From contig JASHPJ010000138.1 of assembly GCA_030038195.1 (NCBI GenBank), positions 1-52,525 of the forward strand: a DNA stretch of 52,525 nucleotides. Direction: 5' to 3'. The notes beneath the pieces are model-generated. The model saw only the letters and a program-made list of their open reading frames with translations, ran no database searches and was not told the DNA's origin. Source of the stretch: Acidobacteriaceae bacterium (GTDB lineage: Bacteria > Acidobacteriota > Terriglobia > Terriglobales > Acidobacteriaceae). Positions 8,211 to 16,090 of this stretch are shown here, piece by piece. Within the stretch, counting starts at the first letter, position 1. Each line of letters begins with the position of its first letter. Both the position numbers and the translations under genes were made by a program.

Positions 8211-8630
8211 TTACGCTTCCCACGGATTGACGACTGACTTTGCGATATCTTCAAAGTGCTTTACGTTGCGCGTGGCGAGCGTGGCGTGATTGGCGAGCAC
8301 CATGCCCGCAATCATCGTGTCGCGAGAATCCACTGGCCTTCCCTTCGCCTTGCGCGCAGCGGAGAGCTCCGCCGCCTGTTCGGCCGCTGCCGCATCGAAG
8401 TTCAAAATCCGCCTCTCGAGCACCGTTTCGAGCCACTGCTCAAAGTGCTCGCTCAGCGTGGTTCGCTTTTTGCCGGCAGGCATCGACAGCATCCCGGCTC
8501 GCAGCTCATAGAATGTCACCGCAGTCGTCCAAATCGACGGAATCGGCTGGCGGTCCATCCATTCGAGCACGCACACTTCCGGCACCGGGCACATTAACTC
8601 CGAGATCACGTTAGTGTCGAGGACGATCAT
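8211..8630 (-). CDS. PIN-domain toxin, VapC/FitB type
   Basis: 139 residues with the PIN ribonuclease layout: IVLDTNVISELM at the N-terminus (first acidic residue Asp5), FYELRAGM mid-protein and DSRDTMIAGMVLANHATLATRNVKHF toward the C-terminus, supplying the remaining acidic metal ligands. FitB-like members (WMDRQPIPSIWTTAVTFYEL) pair with FitA antitoxins. The ATG at 8628-8630 overlaps the antitoxin stop by four bases. All catalytic acids are present, so the toxin looks intact. Expected activity is Mg-dependent RNA cleavage. Confidence 0.92.
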   Translation of the reverse strand: MIVLDTNVISELMCPVPEVCVLEWMDRQPIPSIWTTAVTFYELRAGMLSMPAGKKRTTLSEHFEQWLETVLERRILNFDAAAAEQAAELSAARKAKGRPVDSRDTMIAGMVLANHATLATRNVKHFEDIAKSVVNPWEA

Positions 8631-8884
8631 TCGTCGAACGTGGGAATCTGCATTCGCATTCCACGGATCTCCGGGATGGGCTTGCCTAAATAGATGCCTT
8701 GTCCGCTAAACAGCGCCACGGTGGCCGTGCCGAAGCCAACGGCCGGTGTCTTCTCCTCGTGCTTGAGCGCGTCGCCAAGGATTTCACGCGCCTCGGCCTC
8801 CATGCTGCGGCCGTTGCGCCGGGCGCGGCGCTGCAGGCGAGCCTTGACCCGCTCATCGACTTTGCGGATGAGAAGCTGTGCCAT
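8627..8884 (-). CDS. FitA-like ribbon-helix-helix antitoxin
   Basis: 85 residues. The first 40 form a ribbon-helix-helix DNA-binding domain (MAQLLIRKVDERVKARLQRR, then ARRNGRSMEAEAREIL), as in FitA/VapB antitoxins. The C-terminal tail is the part expected to wrap the PIN toxin and block its active site. It is first in a two-gene operon with a four-base overlap. GAGGGGTGG precedes the ATG. Two copies of TGATAGCA lie 15-30 bases upstream and are the likely autoregulatory site. Confidence 0.9.
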   Translation of the reverse strand: MAQLLIRKVDERVKARLQRRARRNGRSMEAEAREILGDALKHEEKTPAVGFGTATVALFSGQGIYLGKPIPEIRGMRMQIPTFDE

Positions 8885-8898
8885 CGTCCACCCCTCAG

Positions 8899-8914
8899 TG
8901 ATAGCATGATAGCA
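8899..8914. promoter_or_regulatory. Probable FitA operator half-sites
   Basis: TGATAGCA occurs twice in immediate tandem (8899-8906 and 8907-8914), just upstream of the antitoxin start. The same octamer, in inverted arrangement, is the half-site bound by FitA in Neisseria gonorrhoeae as I recall it. Here the sites are direct repeats. Confidence 0.55.
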
Positions 8915-9019
8915 TAAAGTGACGGCTAAGGTTTCCGGAATCGGGTCGCAGGTCTTGTTTTCCAGCGAGCGTAAGCCCCTTGCCTGATCCTCTGTTCCTT
9001 GTTCCCTCGGTCCCTGCTT

Positions 9020-9655
9020 TTAATTTGCGTACTTCACCGAGCAGCCGTAAGGCCGGGTGTAGGGCGTGGCCACGGCTTTGCCGGCCATGGCTGCGCCGAG
9101 CGCGTCGGTAACGTAGTTGTCTGCGCCGCGAATGTCGTCCTCGTCGGGCGTGGGACGGTTGTCGATGGCACCTTCATAGATGAGCTTGCCGGACGGATCG
9201 ATCACGTACATCTCGGGCGTGGTGCGGGCGCTGTAAAGACGGCCCAACTTGCCATCAGGATCCATCAGCACGGCGGTTGGATTGGCGTGCATCCTGACGA
9301 GATATGCGTTCTCCTCTGCCGGCGTGACGTAGCCCTGCTCGCCGGGCGCGGATGAGATGACAGTGAACCAGACCACGCCTTTGGCGGTCCACTCTTTTTG
9401 CAACGACTGCATATTGCCGGACTCGTAGTGCTTGCGCGTGTAAGGGCAGCCCTGGTTGTGCCACTCAAGCACGACGTATTTGCCGTGGAATTGCGCGAGG
9501 TCCTCGGTGTGGCCGCGCGAGTCGGTTGCGGCAAACTCGGGGGCCTGGTCGCCGACGCGTGCAGTTTGCGCCGCGGTTGGGAGTGCCAGTGCGCCGGCCA
9601 GCACGGCGCAGATGGAGAAATGAATCGCGAAGGAAAGACGGGATCGGAACGCCAT
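9020..9655 (-). CDS. Exported redoxin-domain protein (TlpA/peroxiredoxin-like)
   Basis: 211 residues with a Sec signal peptide (LSFAIHFSICAVLAGALALP, cleavage probably after AAQ) and an AhpC/TSA-Redoxin thioredoxin fold starting VGDQAPEFAATDSRG. The active-site loop reads HNQGCPYTRKHYES, a single-Cys CPYT motif rather than CxxC, and a second Cys sits near the C-terminus (YGCSVKY). ATG 9655 is chosen because AGGAGG lies nine bases ahead; the alternative TTG at 9664 is too close to it. It lies 65 bases downstream of dsbD on the same strand, so it may receive electrons from DsbD; that link is inference. Confidence 0.85.
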   Translation of the reverse strand: MAFRSRLSFAIHFSICAVLAGALALPTAAQTARVGDQAPEFAATDSRGHTEDLAQFHGKYVVLEWHNQGCPYTRKHYESGNMQSLQKEWTAKGVVWFTVISSAPGEQGYVTPAEENAYLVRMHANPTAVLMDPDGKLGRLYSARTTPEMYVIDPSGKLIYEGAIDNRPTPDEDDIRGADNYVTDALGAAMAGKAVATPYTRPYGCSVKYAN

Positions 9656-9720
9656 GGCAGTCAACCTCCTGAGTGGAATTTCAGGCGATTTACCGGGAGA
9701 TGCCGAGCAGGGTCTTACGT

Positions 9721-11835
9721 TCAGTTGGACGTCGCGGCGCTGGCCTGGGTTGCAGTGCGTGGCAGCTTGCTCAGTGCGTCGAGAACGATGCCGGGTGTGA
9801 GCACCTCGGGCAAAAGCTGCGGATCGGGATTGCCGGGCGTGTAGAGCGCGTAGGCTGGCACGCCGTCGCGGCCCATGGCGGTGAGCGCCTGGGTAATGGC
9901 TTCATCGTGGCGTGTCCAGTCGGCTTTGAGGAGCGCGACGTTGGAATTTTGAAATGCCTGCTCCACTTCAGGCCGGCGCAGTGCCACGCGCTCGTTGACC
10001 TGGCAGCTCAGGCACCAGCCTGCGGTGAAGTCAACAAACACCGGGCGGCCCTGTGATTGATAGCGGCTCACCGCATCGGCAGACCACGGCTGCCAGCCGG
10101 CGGCTGTGGCTGATTCCACGGTTCCGCTTGCGGCGGGTGGCTCTTCGGCGAGCCTGGGGCTGAAGACAGCGAGCGCGATGGCGCCGATTACGATGATGCC
10201 GGCAATGGCTGTCGACCAGCGCTTTGCCGGCCAGCGGCCGAGGAACCATCCGGCGATGGCGAGCAGCAGCAAGCCGCCGAGCAGCGCGGCGAGCGCGTCG
10301 GCGCCGTAGGCGTTGGACAGCACCCACGCAAGCCCGATGACAGTGATGAAGATGGGTACGGAGACGGCCTGCTTCAGCACGTCCATCCACGCGCCGGGAT
10401 GGGGCAGCAGGTGCGTCCACGCCGGCTGCAGTGTGAGTGCGACGTAAGGCGCAGCGAGGCCGAGGGCAAGCGCGGTGAAGACGGCGAAGGTAACGGCAGT
10501 GGGTGCGCTGAGCGCATAGCCAACCGCCGCGCCCATAAACGGCGCGGTGCAGGGCGTGGCGACGATGACGGCCAGCACGCCGGTGAAGAAGCTGCCCGCG
10601 TAACCCTGCTTTGCAGCCAGCGATCCGCCGGCGCTGGTGAGCGTGAGGCCGATCTCGAACTGGCCCGCGAGCGACAGGCCGAGGAAGAACAGGAGCGAGG
10701 CCATCAACGCAAGAAAGATGGGCGACTGGAACTGGAACCCCCAACCGAGCTTGGAGCCGGCGGCGCGAAGAGCGAGCAGCGCGGCGACGAGAACCCAGAA
10801 GGATGCGACGATGCCCGCGGTGTAAACGAACCCATGCGCGCGCAGCTTGCGCCGCTCCTCGCTGCCGGAGTTTACGAGCGCAAGGCCTTTCAAAAACAGC
10901 ACGGGAAAGACGCAGGGCATGAGGTTGAGCAAGAGTCCGCCGAGGAAGGCCAGCGCCGCGCTGCGCAGGAGCAATACCCAAGCGATGGCTGGCGCGGGGA
11001 TGGCCACTGTTCCCGGCGCGGCGGAGAGGACGTAGTTCCTTCCGCCGGAGAGCTCGAGGACGCCATTCAACTGCGCGGGATTGGCGGCGAGATTTTCGTC
11101 CTTCTGGAGCTCGAGGACGAAGCCGCGCGGCGTGGGCGTGAGCTTTTGTGGCGCGGGGTTGGCGATGACGGTCTGATCGGCGGGGAAAAACGCGGCCTGC
11201 GTCTCGCGACGGCCGGTTTCCACGCCGAGGCGGAAGCCGGTTTGCGTGGGCTGGAAGAGAGCTTTATCGGCAGGCGGCAATGGCGTGGGAAGCGAGGCTT
11301 CGCCGCGCTGCCAGAGAGCTTCATCCACGGAGGAAGTGGTGACTGAGGCGGGCGCGCTGGCCACGATCTGCACACGGATGCCGAGCTCCGCCTTGCCGGG
11401 AATGCACACTTCGCGGCAGACGAGCCACGCGACTTTTGCGTCGAACACAGCCGGACCCGGCTTTGCTGATTGCATTACGTCGAAGGAAAACGGAAAGGTG
11501 ACCTCGTTCTCGTAGCCGAAGTCCATCAACGGGCCGAGCGGCAGCCGCGATGGCGCGGGAAACTGGAGCGGTGTTGCAGTCACGCCGCTGGGCAAGGTCC
11601 AGTGCATGACGGGCGGCTCGCCGGAGTCGCCGGCGTTCTGCCAGTAGACGTGCCAGCCGGGCTCGAGTTTGAAGGAAAGGCCGGCCTTGTTCGATCCGCC
11701 GGGATAAAGCGCGCTCTGCGGAAGCACCAACTGCACGCGCAGATGCGCTGCATCTGCATAGCTGGAGGGAGGTTGCGCGGGCAGAGCCGCTGCCAATAAG
11801 GCGATGAGCGCGAAGATGAGACGAGGACTACGCAT
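9721..11835 (-). CDS. dsbD: DsbD-family thiol:disulfide interchange protein
   Basis: 704 residues. Order: signal peptide, an extracytoplasmic N-terminal DsbD-alpha-like domain (about 30-270), an eight-helix CcdA-like membrane core with the two Cys motifs LNLMPCVFPVLFLKG and VIVATPCTAPFMGAAVGYAL, then a C-terminal thioredoxin domain with DFTAGWCLSCQVNERVAL. This family moves electrons from cytoplasmic thioredoxin to periplasmic acceptors. All Cys pairs are present. The frame opens at a TTG at 11850, but the ATG at 11835 gives a cleaner signal peptide. The linked redoxin gene downstream is a plausible client. Confidence 0.93.
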   Translation of the reverse strand: MRSPRLIFALIALLAAALPAQPPSSYADAAHLRVQLVLPQSALYPGGSNKAGLSFKLEPGWHVYWQNAGDSGEPPVMHWTLPSGVTATPLQFPAPSRLPLGPLMDFGYENEVTFPFSFDVMQSAKPGPAVFDAKVAWLVCREVCIPGKAELGIRVQIVASAPASVTTSSVDEALWQRGEASLPTPLPPADKALFQPTQTGFRLGVETGRRETQAAFFPADQTVIANPAPQKLTPTPRGFVLELQKDENLAANPAQLNGVLELSGGRNYVLSAAPGTVAIPAPAIAWVLLLRSAALAFLGGLLLNLMPCVFPVLFLKGLALVNSGSEERRKLRAHGFVYTAGIVASFWVLVAALLALRAAGSKLGWGFQFQSPIFLALMASLLFFLGLSLAGQFEIGLTLTSAGGSLAAKQGYAGSFFTGVLAVIVATPCTAPFMGAAVGYALSAPTAVTFAVFTALALGLAAPYVALTLQPAWTHLLPHPGAWMDVLKQAVSVPIFITVIGLAWVLSNAYGADALAALLGGLLLLAIAGWFLGRWPAKRWSTAIAGIIVIGAIALAVFSPRLAEEPPAASGTVESATAAGWQPWSADAVSRYQSQGRPVFVDFTAGWCLSCQVNERVALRRPEVEQAFQNSNVALLKADWTRHDEAITQALTAMGRDGVPAYALYTPGNPDPQLLPEVLTPGIVLDALSKLPRTATQASAATSN

Positions 11836-11910
11836 GGCTGCGAGCAACAAACGCTGTCTAATGGATTCAGTTTAGTGTATGGAGGTTACGGCGAGTGAGC
11901 CGGGCGGGGA

Positions 11911-11970
11911 TTTGTGCTCTCCCACCCTTTCTCCAAGAAAAACAAGAAAAAGCGAAAGGATGGGGCACGG
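11911..11970. repeat. Hairpin repeat, GTGCTTTCCCACCC family
   Basis: TTTGTGCTCTCCCACCCTTTC ... GCGAAAGGATGGGGCACGG. Arms pair with a 19-base A-rich centre. It lies between the CoA-binding protein gene and dsbD, both on the minus strand. Confidence 0.65.
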
Positions 11971-12000
11971 AAGGCCTGGAGGACTATCGGATCGGAAAGG

Positions 12001-12462
12001 TTAGTGGCTGATCTGCAGATCGGGCCGGGCGGCGTGCTGGCGAAAGATGCAGTCATTTTGCACGACCTTGACACCGGCAGCCTGTGCGCGGGCGACAGCT
12101 TCATTGTGGATAACGCCATCCTGCAGCCAGAGATACGGAATCTGCAGGCGGATCACGTCATCGACGATGGGAGGAACGTTCTCCGACGTGCGGAAGACAT
12201 CGACGAGATCGATGCCTGTGCCGGTCTGGGCAGGACTCGTTTCTTTCAGCGCGGCGGCCTGGGCGGCGTCGAGGTTGGGGTAGCAGGGCTTGCCGAGAAT
12301 CTCCTTGAGCTTCGGGTTGACGGGGAAGACGCGGTAACCGTGATCACCCAGATATTTGCCGATGTGGTGACTGGCGCGGGTGGTCTTGTCGCTCATGCCG
12401 ACTATGGCGATGTTCCTGGCAGTGCGCAGCATCTCGTCGATGATTGCGGGGTCGTTGTTCAT
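12001..12462 (-). CDS. CoA-binding protein, YccU-type
   Basis: 153 residues forming a single CoA-binding Rossmann domain: ARNIAIVGMSDKTTRASHHIGKYL (nucleotide loop GMSDK), YRVFPVNPKLKEILG, DLVDVFRTSENVP and LWLQDGVIHNEA, ending with the conserved QNDCIFRQH. This small family resembles the CoA-binding domain of succinyl-CoA synthetase alpha but lacks the ligase domain; its role is not settled. Hairpin repeats lie on both sides (11911 and 12495), so it is probably transcribed on its own or with weak coupling to prfB upstream. Confidence 0.9.
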   Translation of the reverse strand: MNNDPAIIDEMLRTARNIAIVGMSDKTTRASHHIGKYLGDHGYRVFPVNPKLKEILGKPCYPNLDAAQAAALKETSPAQTGTGIDLVDVFRTSENVPPIVDDVIRLQIPYLWLQDGVIHNEAVARAQAAGVKVVQNDCIFRQHAARPDLQISH

Positions 12463-12494
12463 AGTTGTCAGATGTCAGTGATCAGTTTGGGTTG

Positions 12495-12553
12495 TTGTGG
12501 TTTCCCACCTTAGCCGCGCTCGCCGCAGCGGATGCGGCTAGGATGGGGCACCC
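12495..12553. repeat. Hairpin repeat, GTGCTTTCCCACCC family
   Basis: TTGTGGTTTCCCACCTTAGC ... GCTAGGATGGGGCACCCA. The centre carries TAGCCGC / GCGGCTA arms that extend the stem. It lies between the prfB stop and the CoA-binding gene start. Confidence 0.65.
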
Positions 12554-12577
12554 AATTCTGTGCTGCTCGTCCATGTG

Positions 12578-13760
12578 CTACACATCGAGATCGTCGTCTG
12601 CGCCATTCGGGCTTGCCGTGCCGCGGCGCTTGGCCAATAGATAGCCGCGCAGAAAGGGCTCAAGATAGCCGTCGAGCACCTTGTCCACGTCGCCCACTTC
12701 CACCTTGGTGCGATGATCTTTCGCCATGCGGTAGGGCTGCAGAACATAAGAGCGAATCTGCGAGCCGAAGTTGATGTCGAGCTTGGAGTCTTCGAGCTTC
12801 TTGCTTTCGGCGCGCTTCTTTTCGAGCTCATATTCGTAGAGGCGCGAGCGCATCATCTTCATGGCCTTGTCGCGGTTCTTGTGCTGACTGCGCTCGTTCT
12901 GGCACTGGACGACGATGCCGGTGGGAATGTGGGTGATGCGCACGGCCGAGTCGGTCGTGTTGACGTGCTGGCCGCCCTTGCCGCCTGAGCGGTAGGTATC
13001 GATGCGCAGGTCTTCCATCTTGAGATCGACGTGGATGGAGTCGTCGATTTCAGGCGAGACGAAGACGGACGCGAACGAGGTGTGACGGCGCTTGGCGGAG
13101 TCGAAAGGCGAGATGCGCACCAGGCGATGGACGCCGCTTTCGCCGGCAAGCTGGCCGAAGGCGTATTCGCCGGCGATGGTGAAGGTGGCGGACTTGATGC
13201 CGGCCTCTTCGCCGTCCTGGTAGTCGTTCATCTCGGTCTCGAAGCCCTGCTGCTCGGCCCAGCGCAGGTACATGCGCATGAGCATCTCGGCCCAGTCCTG
13301 GCTTTCGGTGCCGCCGGCGCCGGGATGCACGGTGACGATGGCATTGAGCGGATCGGCTTCGCCGCTGAGCATGGTGCGGGCTTCGAGAGCCTCGGCAAAC
13401 GTGGCGAGGGCCTTGATGTCGCGCTCGAGATCGGCCAGCACATCTTCGCCCTCGCGGGCCAGCTCGAAGTAGGCTTCGATGTCGCCGGTGCGGCGGACGA
13501 GCTCTTCGTCGTCGGCTACAAGCTGCTCGAGGCGCTTGCGGTCGCGCATGAGCGGCTCTGCACCCCCCGGACTAGAACCCGTCCGCGGGGACCCCGTTTG
13601 GCTGGCCGCGGGATCGGACCACAGGGCCGGATCGGCGAGCCTGGTTTCAATGTCTGCGAGTTCCCTGCGGATGCGGGCAGGGTCAAAGATACTCCCGCAG
13701 GTCGCGCACCTGGTCGCACACGGGAGCGTAAGCGAATTCGAGATCGTTGAGAGACGACAT
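12578..13760 (-). CDS. prfB: Peptide chain release factor 2, with programmed +1 frameshift
   Basis: RF2 ends translation at UGA and UAA. The ATG at 13758-13760 opens 25 codons ([18 protein letters not shown]...) ending LREYL at an in-frame TGA (13683-13685). A +1 shift at CTT TGA C continues as [19 protein letters not shown] and runs to the stop at 12578. The tRNA-contact motif SPF ([14 protein letters not shown]) and the peptide-release motif GGQ (GGKGGQHVN) are intact. The product is about 394 residues, longer than usual, because of an in-frame palindromic insertion at 13556-13597 in the N-terminal helical region. The frameshift makes RF2 autoregulate: low RF2 means slow UGA decoding and more shifting. 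Confidence 0.95.
13556..13597 (-). repeat. 42-bp palindromic insertion inside prfB
   Basis: Fourteen codons ([14 protein letters not shown]) interrupt an otherwise normal RF2 sequence between AASQ and [12 protein letters not shown]. The DNA forms a hairpin: CCCC+CGGAC pairs with GTCCG+GGGG around a TAGAACCC loop. The low-complexity Gly/Pro/Ser content is unlike the helical coil around it. Confidence 0.6.
13682..13697 (-). promoter_or_regulatory. RF2 programmed frameshift signal
   Basis: On the minus strand this reads CGGGAGTATCTTTGAC. It has the internal Shine-Dalgarno-like GGGAG, the slippery CTT codon, the TGA stop and a following C, the arrangement known from E. coli prfB. Confidence 0.93.
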
Positions 13761-13850
13761 ATTTGCTCGTTATGACCTGACTTGGTTTAGCAAGTTAGCC
13801 GCGCTTGCGCGCGGTTTGCAAGTTAGCGAGTCAGTGGATCAGCGAGTCAG

Positions 13851-15524
13851 CTACGAAGACCTTTGCCTATTCCACGACCAGAAAACTACGCCTATGGATA
13901 GTATGGCACACAGCCAGGCAAAGACGTCGCCGTGCGCGGTATAGAAGGTGATGTCATCGCGAAAGCCGAACTCGGCGGGCAGCGCATCTACCCGGTGGCG
14001 CGGGATGCTCTGGCGCACGCGGCCGCAGGGGTCGATCACCGCCGTCACCCCGGTGTTGGTGTCGCGCAGCAGCCAGCGGCGATTTTCGATGGCGCGCATG
14101 CGGGCCATATTGAGATGCTGCCAGGGAGCACTGGTGTCGCCGTACCAGCCGTCGTCGCTCAGGTTGACGAGAACCTCTGCGCCGAGCTTCACGAACTGGC
14201 GCACCTCGTCGGCGAAGACGGCCTCATAGCAGATGAAGACGCCGTAGCGATGCCCGTCGAGGTGGAAGACCTTGCGCATGCTGCCCGGTGTGTACGAAGC
14301 CACTTTGCCGGTGAGCTTGCGCGCAAAAAAGAGCAGCCGCGCGAAGGGGATGTATTCACCGAAAGGGACGAGATGCATCTTGTCGTAGCGGCCCAGCTCG
14401 TCGCCGGCGGCGTTGTAGATCATTGCGGAGACGTGATCCTGCCAGACGCCCTGGCCAGGCGAAAAGTCCGATCCGACGCCGTTGACGATAAGCGGTGCGT
14501 GAACGGCGCGGGCGACCTGCGGCATGGATTGCTGAAAGCGCGGATCGTTCTCAAAGAAGGGAGCCGGCGCCTCGGGCCAGACGACGAGATCAGGGTGCGT
14601 TGGTTGCAGCGGGCACGGAGGATTGACCGTTTGCGCGCGCGTCTGGGGAATGCCGGCGATGTAGCTCTTGCAATCTTCTTCAGCCAACTGCGTAAACTGC
14701 GCGATGTGGCCGCTCCACTCGCCGGGACCGAGCCAGTAGCCGGTACTGGCCACGTCGAGATTGGGCTGGACCAGGACGGCGATGGCGGAAGCCACCTGTT
14801 TTAGAGGTTGATGCAAAACGCCACATGCGCCGGAAGCCATGACAACCACTCCGCAGAGAGCCCACGCGGTACGGTTGGAAAAGCGGCTCGCGGACCGGCG
14901 GCCGGGCAGGAATCCCCCGGCCAGCAGCGCATTGACGAAAACGAGCAGGAAACTGATGCCGTAAACGCCGGTCCACGGCGCAAGCTGGTTGACGAGTCCG
15001 TTGTCGACCTGCGAGTAGCCGAGCTGATCCCAGGGAACACTGGTGATGCGCGCGGCGGCGAGCTCCAGCGCCGTCCACAGAAACGGAGCGAAGGCGAGCG
15101 CGAGACGCGTCGATCCGGTTGCCTTGCGAACGAAGGCAAGACCGAGTCCAAAGAGCCCGAAATAAAGGCCGAGAACGAGGCTGAAGCCGACCAGCAGCAG
15201 AGCGGAGACTACCGGCGGCAGGCCGCCGTAGATCAGCATCGTGTCGTAGATCCAGTAGCAGTTGCCCACGTACCACAGGATGCCGCAGATATACGCGATG
15301 AGAAACGCAGAACGCAGCGGGCGCGTGCAGGCAGGCGCAAGGACGGCCCAGAGCAGCGGCGCCAGCGCGAACCAGGCAAAGACCGAGCGCCAGGGCGGCA
15401 TGGGGCCGGCGATGGGAAACGGCAGCTCCAGCAGGCCTGCAGAAAGACCGGCCGCGGCCACCAATGACCATGGAAAGGACCATCGGCGCAGGCTGCCGGG
15501 TTCCGGTTGCGGCGATGGCTCCAT
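13851..15524 (-). CDS. lnt: Apolipoprotein N-acyltransferase
   Basis: About 557 residues: an N-terminal half with roughly six to eight membrane helices, then an extracytoplasmic nitrilase domain. The nitrilase triad is visible: Glu in VVWPEAPAPFFE, Lys in YDKMHLVPFGEYIPF and Cys in GVFICYEAVFADEVR. Conserved WYGDTSAPWQH and ENRRWLLRDTNTGVT blocks follow. Lnt N-acylates the diacylglyceryl-Cys of lipoproteins in the inner membrane, the final maturation step before Lol sorting, which fits the lipoproteins in this window. The frame opens at 15545; ATG 15524 is equally possible and neither has a clear ribosome site. A small membrane-protein gene is divergent. Confidence 0.93.
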   Translation of the reverse strand: MEPSPQPEPGSLRRWSFPWSLVAAAGLSAGLLELPFPIAGPMPPWRSVFAWFALAPLLWAVLAPACTRPLRSAFLIAYICGILWYVGNCYWIYDTMLIYGGLPPVVSALLLVGFSLVLGLYFGLFGLGLAFVRKATGSTRLALAFAPFLWTALELAAARITSVPWDQLGYSQVDNGLVNQLAPWTGVYGISFLLVFVNALLAGGFLPGRRSASRFSNRTAWALCGVVVMASGACGVLHQPLKQVASAIAVLVQPNLDVASTGYWLGPGEWSGHIAQFTQLAEEDCKSYIAGIPQTRAQTVNPPCPLQPTHPDLVVWPEAPAPFFENDPRFQQSMPQVARAVHAPLIVNGVGSDFSPGQGVWQDHVSAMIYNAAGDELGRYDKMHLVPFGEYIPFARLLFFARKLTGKVASYTPGSMRKVFHLDGHRYGVFICYEAVFADEVRQFVKLGAEVLVNLSDDGWYGDTSAPWQHLNMARMRAIENRRWLLRDTNTGVTAVIDPCGRVRQSIPRHRVDALPAEFGFRDDITFYTAHGDVFAWLCAILSIGVVFWSWNRQRSS

Positions 15525-15585
15525 ACAGGTGAGAGTGTACGGCATTCGGCGCCGGGAGCTGAAAAACTACGGTATAATCCGGAGC

Positions 15586-15711
15586 ATGTCCCTTGCTGTG
15601 CTTGCAATCCGCCTTCTCGAAGCCATGTTTTTCGTTGGCCTCGCAGGATCGGTGATCGTGGTGGTTATCAGCTTCATTGAAGACTCAAAAGAGCTTTTCG
15701 GCGAAGAGTGA
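15586..15711 (+). CDS. 41-residue single-pass membrane protein
   Basis: MSLAVLAIRLLEAMFFVGLA followed by GSVIVVVISFIEDSKELFGEE. One hydrophobic helix (about residues 4-29) is followed by an acidic tail. GGAG sits directly ahead of the ATG and TATAAT lies at 15573-15578, so expression looks likely despite the size. It is divergent from lnt, with about 60 bases between starts. I recall similar small proteins in acidobacterial genomes but no function. A regulator or accessory of an envelope complex is possible; nothing in the sequence says which. Confidence 0.6.
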   Translation: MSLAVLAIRLLEAMFFVGLAGSVIVVVISFIEDSKELFGEE

Positions 15712-15997
15712 GAGCGACGGCTGTGGCTGAACTCGCTCGTCGAAGTTGAAGTGACGTTGAAGCGGCGCAAGGATTGAGCGTGTGTCTCCGGCGGCAGGTG
15801 GAATTCGCCGCGATCCGGTCCAGAATCCTATTCAAAATCTCCCTGTTTTCAGCCTATCGCCGCCGGCTTTTTGCCCGGTCAAAAATTCAGAGCCGAGTTT
15901 TCCGCAGGCTTTTAACCGCGAGCGGCTCAGAAATTCACAGGCTAAGGTCTTGATTCACGAATCTTTCTCTTCACGAATACAAATCATTGATTTCTCA
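15712..15997. other. Non-coding gap before the permease promoter
   Basis: No credible gene. From about 15890 onward the DNA turns AT-rich and contains TTGATTCAC at 15950-15958, repeated at 16009-16017 next to the permease promoter. The direct repeats could be a regulator site; nothing else stands out. Confidence 0.4.
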
Positions 15998-16026
15998 TTG
16001 ACACTGTGTTGATTCACTCATAGACT
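15998..16026 (+). promoter_or_regulatory. Sigma70-type promoter for the APC permease
   Basis: TTGACA (15998-16003), 17-base spacer, TAGACT (16021-16026). A start near 16033 would leave a leader of about 58 bases before the ATG at 16091. Confidence 0.55.
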
Positions 16027-16065
16027 CATCGCAGGGCGGTGGTTTCGCTCTCCCGATTTCGACAC

Positions 16066-16087
16066 GCCGGCAGATGCCGGCATTTTT
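16066..16087 (+). terminator. Terminator-like hairpin in the permease leader
   Basis: GCCGGC-AGAT-GCCGGC followed by ATTTTT, ending a few bases before the annotated ATG and downstream of the promoter. It may attenuate transcription or hide the start site. Confidence 0.4.
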
Positions 16088-16090
16088 GCG

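Noticed and set aside
8042-8230. Small plus-strand frame between rarA and the toxin gene
   Set aside because: It lies across the family B palindromic element, whose inverted ends explain the sequence.
13766-13845. Repeated GCAAGTTAGC / GCGAGTCAG words between prfB and lnt
   Set aside because: Short tandem-like words only; no clear element ends or conserved arrangement to call a repeat.
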